Source: Amblyornis subalaris (Eukaryota; Chordata; Aves; Passeriformes; Ptilonorhynchidae). Taken from it: a stretch of DNA of 64,000 bases. Both the position numbers and the translations under genes were made by a program. Shown here piece by piece: positions 47,610-59,690 of this stretch (position 1 is its first letter; each line of letters starts with the position of its first letter). Below the pieces are notes generated by a model that did no database searches, was not told the DNA's origin, and saw only the letters and a list, made by a program, of their open reading frames with translations. The DNA lies in NCBI GenBank assembly GCA_018881555.1, contig JACAXG010000053.1, positions 4,515,210-4,579,209 of the forward strand. The letters run 5' to 3'.

Positions 47610-47634
47610 TTTATTTATTTATTTATTTATTAAA
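47610..47634 (+). repeat. (TTTA)n microsatellite
   Basis: About six tandem TTTA units in an AT-rich region. Confidence 0.9.
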
Positions 47635-47853
47635 CTTCCTTAATACACACTCATGAGATTTTCACTTAGAAGCAAAGATCATTTCACAGGAGCAAGGTGG
47701 AGTTAATCTGCTATTTGTGAGAATGCCAGTCAGAAAACTCATACAATAATTTTTATAAAATTTTATTAAAATTTTCTTGACCAAAAAAAATTTTACAATT
47801 CTGTAAAATCTCCAAGGTAAGAATTAAAGCAAACCTATTTAAAAGCAATGAGG

Positions 47854-47917
47854 AAAAAATAAATGAAGTGATCAAAAGAAGGCTGAAAAAATAAATGAAG
47901 TGATCAAAAGAAGGCTG
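47854..47917 (+). repeat. perfect 32-bp tandem duplication
   Basis: The unit AAAAAATAAATGAAGTGATC plus the 12 bases after it occurs at 47854-47885 and again, identical, at 47886-47917. Perfect identity points to a recent slippage event or an assembly artefact. Confidence 0.9.
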
Positions 47918-50900
47918 AAATGTCCATAAAGTCACACATCTCCAGGAGTAGGTGCTTTAGCTGGCATACCAAGTGCCACAGAGCTTTTGATGAAAGCCTG
48001 AGATCTGGCTGTGTGACTGCTAACAAATTAAAAAGTGCAAAAATATGTTTTCAACCGGGGAAAGTTTTACCTTTAATTGAAACCGGTAAAAGAGGAAAAC
48101 TGTGACCCTGGCTGGGGACAGAACAATCAGCCTGCTTGATAAATTTCCAAGTGCTGTGGGTCTAGCCACTCTTCTCCTGGGGACAGACAGAGAGGAAAGT
48201 CCTTGCAGAGGATGCTGTGGTGGTGGACCATGTTCCAGTGGCCAGAGGAGCCCTCTGGAGAAGTCTGGCATCCTTCTGGTTGCAGGAGTTGCCCTGGGAT
48301 GTAGCACTGACCCCCAAAGTGGGAGTGGGAGGTAAATCCCTCTGAAGGCCTTGGAAAGAGGGAAGATAGTCCTTTCAAAGAAAACCATCTGGTGACCTGC
48401 CTTCTCTCCCTTCCCTGGGTGAGCGGGTTGGGACACAGAACAAGTGGCTTTTATTCCCCCTTCTGTGTTCAACGTGCTCCTTACCCCTGGACCATGTCAA
48501 CAAAGTTCTTTCGTCACTTTTCCATCAAGGAGCTGAACTCNGTGCAGTGTTGTTGTGATACTTAAGGCAGCTGGACAAAGTGGCTGAAATATGTTATCTA
48601 CATGTAAAGTGCTCGGGTTTTTTTCTAAGATAATAAAAGTGACTGGGGAAACTGGGTGCCTGGAGCACTGAGAAATTATTACAAAATTAATAATGGCCAT
48701 ATGGAGAGACAAACAGGAGCAAACCCCACTTTATTACCACTGGGAGTGCAGTTATGATGTTTCTGAGAGGGAGGGCTATGGGTGTTTCCAGAGATTCTCA
48801 GTAGGAATAGATGCTTTTATGGTGAAACAAAAACCTCTGGGTGAAAGCAAAAATGCAAAAATAAATTTACATACCTCTGTTGAATATGAAAAAGGCTGAA
48901 GTGTGCTCCTGTGCACAAGGCAAGCAGAAACCTGAGTACTGCTCAGGTCAGGCTGTAAATCCACTGAAGCCAGGGGTTATTCACAGGAATTGCAGGGCTA
49001 ACAGCACATCCTGTTGTAAAATTGAACTTTAGCTTTTACTNATTTCTCAGCAACTGTTTTGGATATTGGCCATTTCTCAATATCCTCTTAAATATTTTGT
49101 CTTGGAATAGAAATCTGGAGATGATTTCCATGTATCTAAATATTTATCCTCAGACTTTTCAATGATTAATGTGCATTTAATCCCCTACCTATGTGACTGA
49201 ACATGAAAATGCAAATATCTTAGTGCCTAATTACATCCTTGAAATCTGGTTCTCTTTTTTTTCCCTTTTTTTTTTTCCCCAAACTATTTTGGTTTAGTTN
49301 TCCAAAGGAAAACTCTGTTATCCTGGCATTCCCTGCCAGTCCTATCAANGCTTCCAGTTTTCTGTGCAAGCAAAGGAGTGCTCAGGCCCTTGGATGTGCG
49401 GTGACCAAGAGCTGATCCCCCAAGATAAAATTTCTCCCGTGGATGAGTCACTGGGTAGCAAGCCCAGCAGTGTTTATTTTCCCTGCCCTGCACGATAAGG
49501 GATGACGTGTACTGCAAATCCTGAAGCCTCTAGTGCAATTTAAAGCAGTCTATAACAAAGAGCAGAGAATAATATCGAATTTCATTTCGGTGCACTAAAG
49601 GGAGAAGGTGCCATCTGTTCTTTATGTTGCTGTTAATGAATATGCAGGAGAGACGGACCCAGTCACGAGAGGCTGCCACAGGAGCAGCAGCAAGACCAAT
49701 CCACAAAGGGACTTTCTCCCAGNGCAGCATCCAGGTGTGGACACATCCCTGGCCTGGATCCCCGGGAAGGGGGCTGGCTGGCAGTGGGACCCTGAGTTAG
49801 GAGCTGCGTTCGCCTCAGCGAGAGGAGACAGCTTTAAACCGGGGAGGGGTGGAGGAGGAACCCATTTATGCAGCCAAGCCTCCCCGGCAGGAACCAAAAC
49901 ACTGCAAACTTGGAGAGCAGCTGGAAAGCAGCTCAGCCACGGCCAAGGGCTATGCGCAAGCACAACTGGGGCCAGAAAAAAGAGCTCCTCTGCTCCTTGC
50001 AGCAAACACCGCCGTTCCTANTGATTTGCAGTTAACTCGGCTGTGAAAGCGCACGGCAGAAGCCTCGGCGCGGGGTGTGTTGTGTCAACAGGAAACAAAG
50101 GAGATGTACATACATCTTTTTGCATGTGCAGGCAAGGGGAGAACAGTTGGCAAGGGTTTTCCAGCCGCAGAAACACCTTTGTGGTTTTAGGAGCGAAGCC
50201 TTTTGTGAGATTGTGTTATAACGAAGGTTTGGACTGAGACCTTCCGGGGAGATTAAAGGAAGGCACGGAATTACTGCATGACAAAGAATGAAAGCTTGTC
50301 AAGAAAGAGAGGTAAATCATGGAAGGAGGAGGACAGTGCCTTGACAGAAGGGACAAAGTAAAAAATCAAGACGCTGCAGGTAAGGGCTTGATGCAAGGGG
50401 TCATGTGAAGTTCAAAGACAGACTCTAGCAAAAAATGGCATGTGAAGAGGCACAGCCTGTGACAGCCAGCATAAACCAACCCCCGTGGAGGTAAAGGCTG
50501 TGCAAAAATCTAATGCACTGCATTGCTGTGCAGAAGAATTTGCAAGAAGCAGTGGACTACGTGTAGCCTGGACAGAGAGAAAGGGAAGGATGCTACTACC
50601 TCAGGCAAATCCTGCAGGGAAACAAAACCAGTGCAGGCTGGCAGGAGTGAACCAGCTGTGTGAAGGAAAAGGAGCATCTGTGGATCCCAAGCTGGGCACA
50701 TGCAAGAGCAGNGCAGATAAACTGTGGTGGGTGAAAAGTTCCAATTTCCAGCGACTGCAGGCAAAAATGCTGTTTGAGTTACAACGCTGTCATGCCTTTG
50801 TTCCCAGCAGCAGGGTGCCTTTATGCTGGGCCAGAGCAGGGAAGGAAGGATCAGAGGGACGTCCTCCAGGGGATATGAGCACTCTGAACCCAAAGAAGAG

Positions 50901-52685
50901 GTAACTCGTGCAGCAGGGCTCTGTAGGGCCTCTTGGTACACAGTGCTGACTGAGAGGAGCTCAGAATGTGAAGCAGAGTCCTTGATTCTGGGTTTTTTTC
51001 TGAAGCATGGGGTATAACCCTTTNCCCTCTGCATATCAAACCTTGAGCTCTGGCTTCAGGAAGAGGATTGTCTCCCAGGATGACTGGGCAGCACCTTTGT
51101 GCTGTAATTAAACCTCCAAAGAAAATGGAAGAGGGTCACCTCTGAGCAGCCCTCTGTCATCCCTCACACTGACAGTCCTGTCCTTTTCCCCCCAGCAATC
51201 GTGGGGTGTGTTTGTGGCAGCAGCCTCTGCCCCTCACACCAGCCCTTCCCTCTCTGTCTTCCAGGCAGCTGAATTGTTCTCGCTGGTCCGACACGAGCAG
51301 CTTCCCAGAGAATTTCTTTTTTTCTTTTTCCCCTCAGACTGTTTGTTTACTAAAATGCTTACTCTAAAAATGTATGTCTCCTTAATTTATTGGTCCACTA
51401 GAGAAAACTGCATCATGTCTGAAACGCTTTAATAAGGATCTAAGGCGAGGGATGATCAAATAAATGATAATTACAGTGTCAGAGAGGCATTCCCAGATCC
51501 ACCACCCTCTTCAGATGTCAGTGCACCACAACAACCAAGCAGGAGCAGGAAGAGGGTGTTGAAAGCCTGTGTGATGCTCTTGATAGCCAGACCTGCAGCA
51601 GCTCTTCCCTGTCCTGCTGGACACAGGGAGGACTCCTTAGCACAACAGCTCTCCCAGCCTTGCTGGTGATTAACACTTAATGAGTGAGAGCTCCAGCGGA
51701 CTCAGCAGCACATGTGTTTTTAATAGGCTTTTCCTTGCTGTCTCACATGGATCATCCCCACGTGGTGGAAGATGAAAAGTTCATGGTCTCTGGGGAGTGG
51801 GGGCCCAGTTAGGTTGTGAGCCAGCACAGAAAGGAGCCAGCTCATGGTGGGTAAGAGGGGTCCGAGTTTGAAGATGCAGGCTGGGGGAACACAGGTGGGT
51901 TTTAGGGCCAGGACAGCATGTGCTCCACCTTGGGGAATATCTGCATGCAAAGAGGAAGGGTTTTCCACTGGTGCTTTCCAGTGGAAACCCCTGCTTTCCT
52001 CTCAGTTCCTCTGTTGCCAAGGCCACAGTCTTCATAGGAATCACGTGTGTTGTCAGGGCTTTGTTATGACCACAAACCTCTTTTGCACAAGGCTTTACCC
52101 ATAGACTTCCCTGTAGCACATCATATACCTCCAAGTGGCAATATTTGTATGCTACAAACCTCAAAAACTAACTCCAGAAATGATGGATGCATCCGTAGCT
52201 GCAGGTTTGGGTGTCCTCATGTCCTGGGAGAGAGAAACACCCTCAGCTCTGAGCTTTGCCCTTGTGTCCCCCAGAGCACAGGGATTATCCCAGCAGGGTG
52301 CAGAAGGGAAGACCCTCAGGCTGAGATGCGATGGAGGTAACTGGCAAAGTCCCTCAAGCTCTTCTCAGGGGCAAAAAAAGGTGCAAAAGGTGGGTTGGGA
52401 GGTTGGGGAGAAGGCTTCTCTGAGGATTTCCAATGAAGCTCTTGCCAGAGACTGAGCTGGGACCCAGCTGGTGCACTGCAGGTAGAGAAGAGGACTTTTC
52501 CACCATGGCTCACTCCAGCAGCATGTCCTCCTACAGCCCAGCTCTTCCTGTCCCCATGCAGGGCCAAGGGGCTCCCAGGTACCAGCTGCCTTAACCTCCA
52601 CCTTCCCCAATCTCAGCCCTTCTGAGCCCCCTGGATGGTAAGCTCTCCAGCGAATTCCTCCATAAATCATCCCTCTGCCTTTCCC
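47918..52685. other. intergenic DNA, no gene recognised
   Basis: Noncoding. Open frames of 120-175 codons at 49608-50024 (forward), 49622-50005 and 50510-51034 (reverse) overlap one another on opposite strands and show no domain. A T-rich run lies at about 49253-49277. Confidence 0.5.
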
Positions 52686-52900
52686 TTGCACTGAAAATCC
52701 AGCAGTTGCTTAATATTTATAATCCACCAGGGCCTGGATGGTATTACACAGTGTATGAAAATATGCATATTATTTTATATCACCTCTAACATTGCAAGTA
52801 ATGTCAGCTCTTTCNCCTGGCATTGTGCGCTGCCGGTGAGGAAAAATACTGGGGCTTAGTTTACATGGCTAAAACCTTTGTGGCACAGGGCTGATTTACT
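52686..52900. promoter_or_regulatory. candidate conserved noncoding element
   Basis: An AT-rich block with TTAATATTTATAATCC, AAATATGCATATTATTTTAT and TTACATGGCTAAAACC. Motif content is homeodomain and POU-like. Inference only. Confidence 0.25.
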
Positions 52901-53510
52901 TCATGGGATGCTTTCTCAGAAAGGATTTGGTCCTTGTCAAGTGTTTCTGTTGTTGAAAATGTTTGTGGGAATGGCACAGGCAGAGCCCACAGCGCCGGCA
53001 GTGACCGGAACCCATCTCAGTCACTCTGCTCTGACAATCCAGGTCTAAGGTACTGTCCAAAGGTAAGGGGACTGTCTAAGGTGTTGTCCAAACACAGGGG
53101 AAGACATGGTCTCTGCTCCCTGCTCCTCAGGCACCCTGAGCCATCCCGGTGTGATTAGGACACTCAGAATCACAGGATGGGAGCTAAATGCTGAGATTGT
53201 CGATGGAATTGCTAACAAGAACCTAAAGAAGACATGCTGAACNATAGCAGATCAGTAATTGCTTTTTCCCTGCAGTGACTTAGCAATTAGAAATGGAAGA
53301 AGAAAATCAGGATGAAATTTGAGAGCTGTGCTGTTTGGAGTACCTGCTTTTGTTTATTTTTAACCCTGTCTTTTAACCCTCTAATCCCTTCTGCTCTGAT
53401 TTTGCCTCCTTGCTCTGCAAAGTGCTGCATTATATTTGCCATGCCCTGTCACTCCCATCATGTCTGCGAGNTGTCTTCTTCAGGCATGAGCCTATTTAGA
53501 CAAGTTGTCA
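52901..53510. other. intergenic DNA, nothing recognised
   Basis: Noncoding sequence without known repeats. A string AGAATCACAGGATGGGAGCT near 53166 faintly recalls a CR1 tip but does not continue as one. Confidence 0.45.
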
Positions 53511-53514
53511 GGCT

Positions 53515-53790
53515 GAATGGGAAAAATCTTAAATCAATGTATTTCAGCATGCAATCATATATAGGCTAATTTATCTGCTGCCCTGTACAGCCTGCCAGGT
53601 CAGAATGAGGTCTTTCAGGCATGGTGCCTCTGAAAGTCTCCTGATTAACAGAGCAATTTTTATCGGTAGGGCGACAACGTGATTGTTTTATGGTAATTGT
53701 TATCATTTGGACCTGTGTATATGCAAATGGGGGAGATTAAAGTAGAGAAAATATAAAGATGATGAATATGCAGCACGAAGCCAAGATGGC
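53515..53790. promoter_or_regulatory. candidate conserved noncoding element
   Basis: An ordered AT-rich block with CAGCATGCAATCATATATAGG, GTGATTGTTTTATGGTAATTG and TATATGCAAATGGG (octamer-like), and GATGATGAATATGCAGC. These are clusters of POU and homeodomain-like strings without open frames. Regulatory role inferred. Confidence 0.3.
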
Positions 53791-55228
53791 AGAGGGATAG
53801 AAATATTTTCCANGTTATGTTCTCCGCTGCAGCTGGGGCGGTGAAGGGCTGGATGCTTTTCCAGGCACGGGGACATCCCCATCCTATGGCAGGAGCCAGC
53901 GGGGCACCTGCCTGCAGGGGCAGAGCTGTGTCCACTCTCAGTCCCACATTTCTGTCTCTCTGTGCCCTGGCACTGATCCGGGTGGCTGCCTCTCCTCCCC
54001 GGCAAAGGGCTTTGGGGATGGAAAATAGATAAATGGCCAAAAAGGATGAAACAGCAGCACAGTCACATCAGTGTAAGCAAGACTTCTTGAGATGGACCCA
54101 CTAGTCCTAAGGGTACAACCCCTTTTGGGGTGGGTTTAAATGTATTTCAGCTGTTCTTTTGCTGGATTTCCTGTTCATTACTTGCTATGACTTTTATTTC
54201 TCTTGCCTTTATTTCTCTGAACTGAAGCTTGGATGTGTGAAACACATTGTCTCTACAGGCACAGACCTTTCCAGCCCTCACTGGCACAAAACCACACAGC
54301 AAGACTATCCCACTGGTAAATCTAATCCCTCACCTGGGAAGAACAACCTCTACAAATAAAGAGTACTCCAGTCTCTATCCCTTCAGCTCCATTGCCCCTG
54401 AAATTGAAAGTAAAACTGCAGTGGGGAAGGTCCNGGCCCTCAGTGCCATGGCTTTCTTGAGGAAACCACCAGCAGGTCAGAAGTGTGCAGATGCTCACCG
54501 AGCCTGGATCTGCCCACTAAGAGCTGGACTGAGCTCAGCAACTCACTTCAGATAAATCACTGAGCATGAGATCATACTCCTTTTTTTCCCTTTTTTACAT
54601 TACGTTATTGAGGCTTATGGGAAGGGGAGCAGGACAGCAAATTTTGTCTCTATTNAAAACATGTCAGGCTTTTTCCGTTTTGTAATATATTTTAGTATCC
54701 ATTTGGGAGAGCATCTCTGGCTGTTCCCTGCAGTTACAGCTGCACAGCCCGAGCCACTGCGGCCTCCCCTTCTCTCCATCTGCTGTAAATGAGGAGACCA
54801 GTGCAGCCCCTCTGCTCTTTTTCACNTGCCACCATCCTCAGCTGTATATTCTTGCCTTGCAAGCCTTAGCTACTCATCCTCGTGGCATCTCTCTGCTGCC
54901 AGTAGCTGCTATTCACCTTTTCCATCCCTTTCAGGAATGCTGCTGGAGTATGCACTGACTCTGCCTTGCCCAAAGTCCCTGAAGAAGGGTAATGGCCAGC
55001 AGGAATCTGTGCACAGCAAGGGTCATGCCCAGGCTCATAATGCATCCGTGGATGGGACTACTCCTCACGTGTGCAAAGGAACACAAGTGATTTTCCAAGT
55101 TTGCTGGCATTGGTGCCTGAGCAGATCAGGCATGCAGTGCTCCAGTGTCAGAGATGCTCTNCCTTCCACCAAGCATTGCTCAGGATTCTGGTCCCGTCCT
55201 CAGGGTCAGGAGGACACTTGGGAAGATC
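53791..55228. other. intergenic DNA, nothing recognised
   Basis: Noncoding DNA of average composition with overlapping short open frames on both strands and no recognisable product. Confidence 0.5.
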
Positions 55229-55746
55229 ACACTGGTTTTGGCTGGGAGAGAGTTAATTTTCTTCGTAGTAGCTCATATGGGGTTATGCTTTGTGTGTGTG
55301 CTGAAATCGGTGTTGATAATTCCTGGATGCTTAATCGTTGACTTACAGAGAGTCAAGGCCTTTTCTGCTCCTCACCACAGCCCAGGAGGCTGGGGGTGCA
55401 CCAGGAGCTGGGAGAGGACACAGCCAGGACAGCTGACCCNGGCTGACCACAGGGATATCCCAGAGCATATGGCATCATGATCTGCATGTAGGGCTGGNGG
55501 AAGAAGGGAGCAGGGNACATTCAGAGTGNTGGTGTTTGCCTTCCCAAATCATCATTATGCATGATGGAATCTTGCNGTCCTGGAGGTGGCTGAGCACCTG
55601 CCTGCCCATGGGAATAGTGAATGGATTCCTTGCTTCGCTTGCATGAGTGCTGCTTGAGCTCTATCTCAACCCATGAATTTTCTCATTTTTACTCTTACTT
55701 TACTGATTCTCTTCCCCACCCATCTCACTGGGGTTAAACCACAACA
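55229..55746 (+). mobile_element. solo LTR of an avian endogenous retrovirus
   Basis: The sequence closely follows an LTR that is abundant in songbirds and other Neoaves. In order it has GGTTTTGGCTGGGAGAGAGT at the left end, CAGAGTCAAGGCCTTTTCTG, a GAGGCTGGGGGTGCACCAGG stretch, GACACAGCCAGGACAGCTGA, CACCTGCCTGCCCATGGGAA, ATCTCAACCCATGAATTTTC, and the end GGGGTTAAACCACAACA. The TATA-like position is decayed (GCATGTAGGGCTGG), and the segment that normally carries the poly(A) signal before ATCTCAACCC seems deleted. Several Ns. No internal gag-pol-env is adjacent, so it is a solo LTR. I do not see a target-site duplication. Subfamily name not assigned. Confidence 0.85.
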
Positions 55747-55936
55747 TGCACATACTCCTTAATTTCCCTAGCTGCCCAAGAGAGCCAGTGCCTACATAGG
55801 GTTTGTCGTGAGTGAGAAAAACCGGATACANTGCAAATACATTTCTCTCTGCTCTGCTGTCCTGTTTCATTCCTCTTTTCCTGTGTTTCCAAAAGCAACC
55901 AAAACCNGGCCTTGCAAACCCAATACATCCAATTAT
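55747..55936. other. unassigned spacer between LTR and CR1 piece
   Basis: About 190 noncoding bases with no recognised origin. Confidence 0.4.
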
Positions 55937-56036
55937 AATGTCCTGGCTTGGGTCAACAATAGTGTGGCCAACAGGACCAGGACAGTGACNNTCCCCCTGT
56001 ACTGNGCACTGGTGAGGCCACACCTCAAATGTCTCC
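55937..56036 (+). mobile_element. CR1 LINE fragment (end of RT ORF)
   Basis: Plus-strand phrases typical of the 3' end of the CR1 ORF: GTCCTGGCTTGGGTCAACAA, AGTGTGGCCAACAGGACCAG and GCACTGGTGAGGCCACACCT. The frame reads PLY-ALVRPHLK, the conserved C-terminal RT-region motif. About 100 bases, internal fragment lacking the 3' terminus, with three Ns. Confidence 0.8.
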
Positions 56037-57925
56037 TACCCCTTAATNCAAGCTGCTCCTCTGTGCTAGGTAGTTGCACCTGGAAACCTTATCCCAAATC
56101 CCTTACTGCTCACACAGTTGATCTGTTTGAGGTCTCTCCTCTAAACTAATCTGACAAAGCATGTCTTTGTTCCGTAGTTTCACCAGTTCTACTGCTTTCA
56201 GTAGTGTTTTCCCCAAGAAGTCATCCTGATAAAGCCNCAGGCCCATTCCAACATGCTCTTCTCCTTGAGGAGCATTGGCCAAGCATCTTACATAAGGTAC
56301 TTTCACTCATGAGTTATGTAGACCCGAGGACATGTCTCAGAGTCATTCCTTCCCTGTGTCACTGGCAGACATCAGCGTCAGGGATGAGGCAGCAGCCCTG
56401 CTCAGCTTTGTCCCAGCAGGGAGCTTACTGCAGCTCACAGTCCAGGAAGGCTTGATTTTTTTTAAAAGCTGAAAGCCAAATTGCTGGAACGAAATCCTAC
56501 TATTTCAAGTGGAAAATCTGTTCAGATGGAGCTGGGTTGCAGAAGACGACAGATATCTCATTTTNTGTAAGACACCAGCAAGTAATCTGATGCTTTTCTA
56601 TGACTAACACAATAGGTCATATTTGAATGGTCGATGGAGAGATGAGAGATTTCATATTCTATTACCAAATCCCTGAGCCATCTGGTTCCTAATGGCTTCT
56701 TTCAAAACAAAGGGAATAAGACTTCCAAATTGTGCAATGCAAACTGACATCCTCTCTTAGGCAGAAGATGCCCATTGCTTCACATCAGCAAANGAGATCA
56801 ATGCCTCCATCAATTACAGTTTCAGGTATTTCTGCCCAAGCACTTAATGGCAAATATATCCTCCTTATTGCTCAAGCTGGTTTAGTCTGTCGTGGAGAAC
56901 CACAGGTTGGGAAGTAGAGGGCAGTGGCTGTTGCCACTGTGAGTGTTTGTTTCCAGTGGGGCAGTGGAGGTTTGATGGCACGAGGAAGGGGAAAAGCCTG
57001 GCAGGAGCGTGGGGCTTGGCAGGNTGCAGTGGGCTGTGCCACCTGGCCCTGCTGTGGTGACAGCAGCTGCCTGTGCTGGGCTGAGCAGCACTCTGGGGGA
57101 CATGTCTTTGTCCTCATCCCTGTCCCNTGGGGTGGCAGCTGGAGCTGGGCTCTGCCGCCAGAGCCAGGTGCTTCCGTGTGACCCTTGTGAGCTGCAGCTG
57201 TAGGCGAGGAACAAGAGCCTTTGCTGTGTCACATCCTTGTCCTCTGATCATGCTTTGACACCAGGAGNATGTGCAATGTGTCCTTTGCTCATGGCTAGGC
57301 TTCTGCCACGTGCTTGGCACGTTTTGGGGAGGATTCCTCAGAAACGCTGAGATGCTGACAGAAGCTCACCTACTCAAGGAGAGGTGCCCATATCNTGGGC
57401 TGGGTGAAATGCAAAGTGCAAACAGAAAACCCTGAAGAAACAAAGTGTTTTAAAAGGGACGCTGCTGCCTTTGCTTCCTGAGGCCAAGCCCNCAGCACAG
57501 CCATGAGCTGCCATGGCAGCCTGGGTAGGACAGCCGTGCTGGTGCCTTCTGAATTACAGATCTGAGCACAACATCCATGGCAGTGACAGCCACGGGGGCT
57601 CTCAGCAGCCTAGACAAGAGTCTGTGGTCACCGAAGCCCATGCCACGCTCACCAAACTGGTAAAATTACCTGAGCTGCTTTGCTTAAGTGATAGCTCAGT
57701 AATGTTTATTATCTGTGGCTGCAGCGCAAACCTGCCCCAGGGAAACCCAGGCCAGGAGTTTATCCATCNGTGCTCTCACTGCTGCGAAGCATTTGATGAC
57801 GTGGGTTTGCTTGGTGTCCAGCAAAGGCCCTGAGCCCCCTTACCAGGCTGNAGCCTCTGCTCCAGGTGGTCCTGGGCCTCAGCAAGCTGCGTGCAGAGCT
57901 GCTGACGTGTTCTGCCTTCGGTCCT
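56037..57925. other. intergenic DNA, no gene recognised
   Basis: Mixed composition with a GC-richer section at about 56900-57340. Overlapping open frames of up to 116 codons on both strands have no recognisable motif. Confidence 0.45.
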
Positions 57926-57929
57926 ACGC

Positions 57930-58350
57930 GTCCTTATAATTGGAATGAAAACCACACACAAATGAGAGGACACAAAANGCATACATTTATTATTCCGTAT
58001 TTATCGCTTGTATAGTTTAGCCAAGAACATCATAACATTGTTTGTGAGATGCTATCTGGGATTCCATATCCAGCAAGCACGGTGTATTATCAGCATACTC
58101 TGGCCCCATTACGTGTAATTATGTGTGTTTGTAGGTACCCCATCNCAGGCCAGCGTGGTTCTTGGTTACACTGGTGATGTGCTGCTGCTTGCGTCACCTT
58201 CACAAGTGCTCTGCTACCTNTAATTATGTACCTCTGTGGATGTACGCTGTACTTAGTGCACACTATCATATTTGCATCATCAATCACAGTCATCCTGTTG
58301 ATAGGCCAGCTGATGTTTATATGCTTAATGTCTTCTGGTTCTTTAAACCT
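57930..58350. promoter_or_regulatory. candidate conserved noncoding element
   Basis: An AT-rich block after GC-rich DNA, with two TAATTATGT homeodomain strings (about 58117 and 58222), an inverted POU octamer ATTTGCAT at 58270-58277, CATCAATCA (PBX/HOX-like) and CATACATTTATTATTCCG near 57980. Of the candidates in this window it is one of the densest in developmental-factor motifs. Confidence 0.35.
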
Positions 58351-59205
58351 CTCTCTTTTAAGTGGTGGGTGCCTTGCAATGGATTCGCCCAGCAGTTAGG
58401 CCTGACTNACACAACTGATTAAGCCAGTTGGTGAAACCCTGGTTTCCCTACAAGCTGCTGGCCAAGAACCTGGCAGTTTCACAGGGGCCAGGGTTTCACC
58501 ACCTGTGGCTGGGTTACACATCAGCTGATGCAGGAAGAGCACTGTTCTTTGGTGGGGTTTGGGGTTGCTGCAGAGCTGAACTCGGCTCTCAAGTGAAAGG
58601 CTGGGTGACGGGCTGTAACACCACCCAAAATCCAGGCTGCCAGCTGTAGCTCCTCTCTATTGTTTGCTCAAGGGNTAGAATTCTTGGGTCTGCAAGTAGC
58701 ATTGGTCTGCTCTGCTCCTTTGGTGCTTTTCCTAATGTCTATTGAATTGCTCCTCTCTTTGTACTCTATAATTTAGGTCTGGCTGAGTGCAGAGTATTTT
58801 ATTTATTTATGTATTCAAATTTTTAAAATGTATCTCTAGGCATCTTAGCAGTACACTGGGCGCCTACCACATAAATTAAAAATAACAGCATAAACTTAGA
58901 CAAAGGACCTTCCATAAATAATTCCTCCTCAGCTCACACCCTTAGCAATAGNCTTAGCTTGGAACAGGGAAATAGATGGGCTTTACAGCCTGTTGGGAAG
59001 GTTAATAAATCTGGGCGCTGATGGACCAAAGGGGAAAATGAGTTTCAAAATTGAAGCCCACCCACTTCCATCCCCTTTGTGGAGACTCCTTGCCTTGAAC
59101 TCTTCACCTATCCTGGTCCTCAGTGGGAGATCAGATCCTGCTGGACAGCTTAGGGCTAGAAACACAATTGCCAGGGATGTCTCACACTGCTACCACGATG
59201 GAAAT
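58351..59205. other. intergenic DNA, nothing recognised
   Basis: Noncoding sequence with a TTTA-rich stretch at about 58798-58812. No known repeat or gene. Confidence 0.45.
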
Positions 59206-59690
59206 TAGATGACCACATGAATACCTTATTTTAAAATGACATTTGTCCACAGCTTCAAAAATTATTTAATTTAGCACTATATTTAGGTATCCAGTCTAAG
59301 CCATATTAGACATAGGTGGATAATCAGAGAATGGCTATTCCCCCTTTTCTAAAGGTCAGGCACCTTTTATAGATGTCAGATTGAGCACCAAAATCACTGG
59401 TTAGTTTTGAAAAGGTAAATCTGTGTGTGCAAGTGTACAGGGGAAAACATCCTCTTTAGAAGTAATTTGCTGAAAACAGTTTTCGCATTTTGTTCCTGCC
59501 TATGGCAATTTATGAAACACAAATGAGATATTGTACCAGGAGTGATGCTGAAATAAATCACTCTAAAAACAGAACTGAAATTTTATTTCATTACTAAAGT
59601 AAATATAAAAGTGCTTTAGCACAGTTTCAAATTAGATTGGGGTTTGGTCAAGCTTGTTATAAATCCAATGATTGTAAAGCAAANGGCTGG
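59206..59690. promoter_or_regulatory. AT-rich block, possible conserved element
   Basis: Nearly 500 bases of AT-rich, CpG-poor DNA with strings such as AAAATTATTTAATTTAGC and ATAAATCACTCTAAAAAC. It lacks open frames on either strand. Possibly regulatory, possibly neutral AT-rich DNA. Confidence 0.2.

Noticed and set aside
53165..53185. CR1 3' tip-like string
   Set aside because: Homology to the CR1 terminus lasts only about a dozen bases and is not followed by CR1 sequence.
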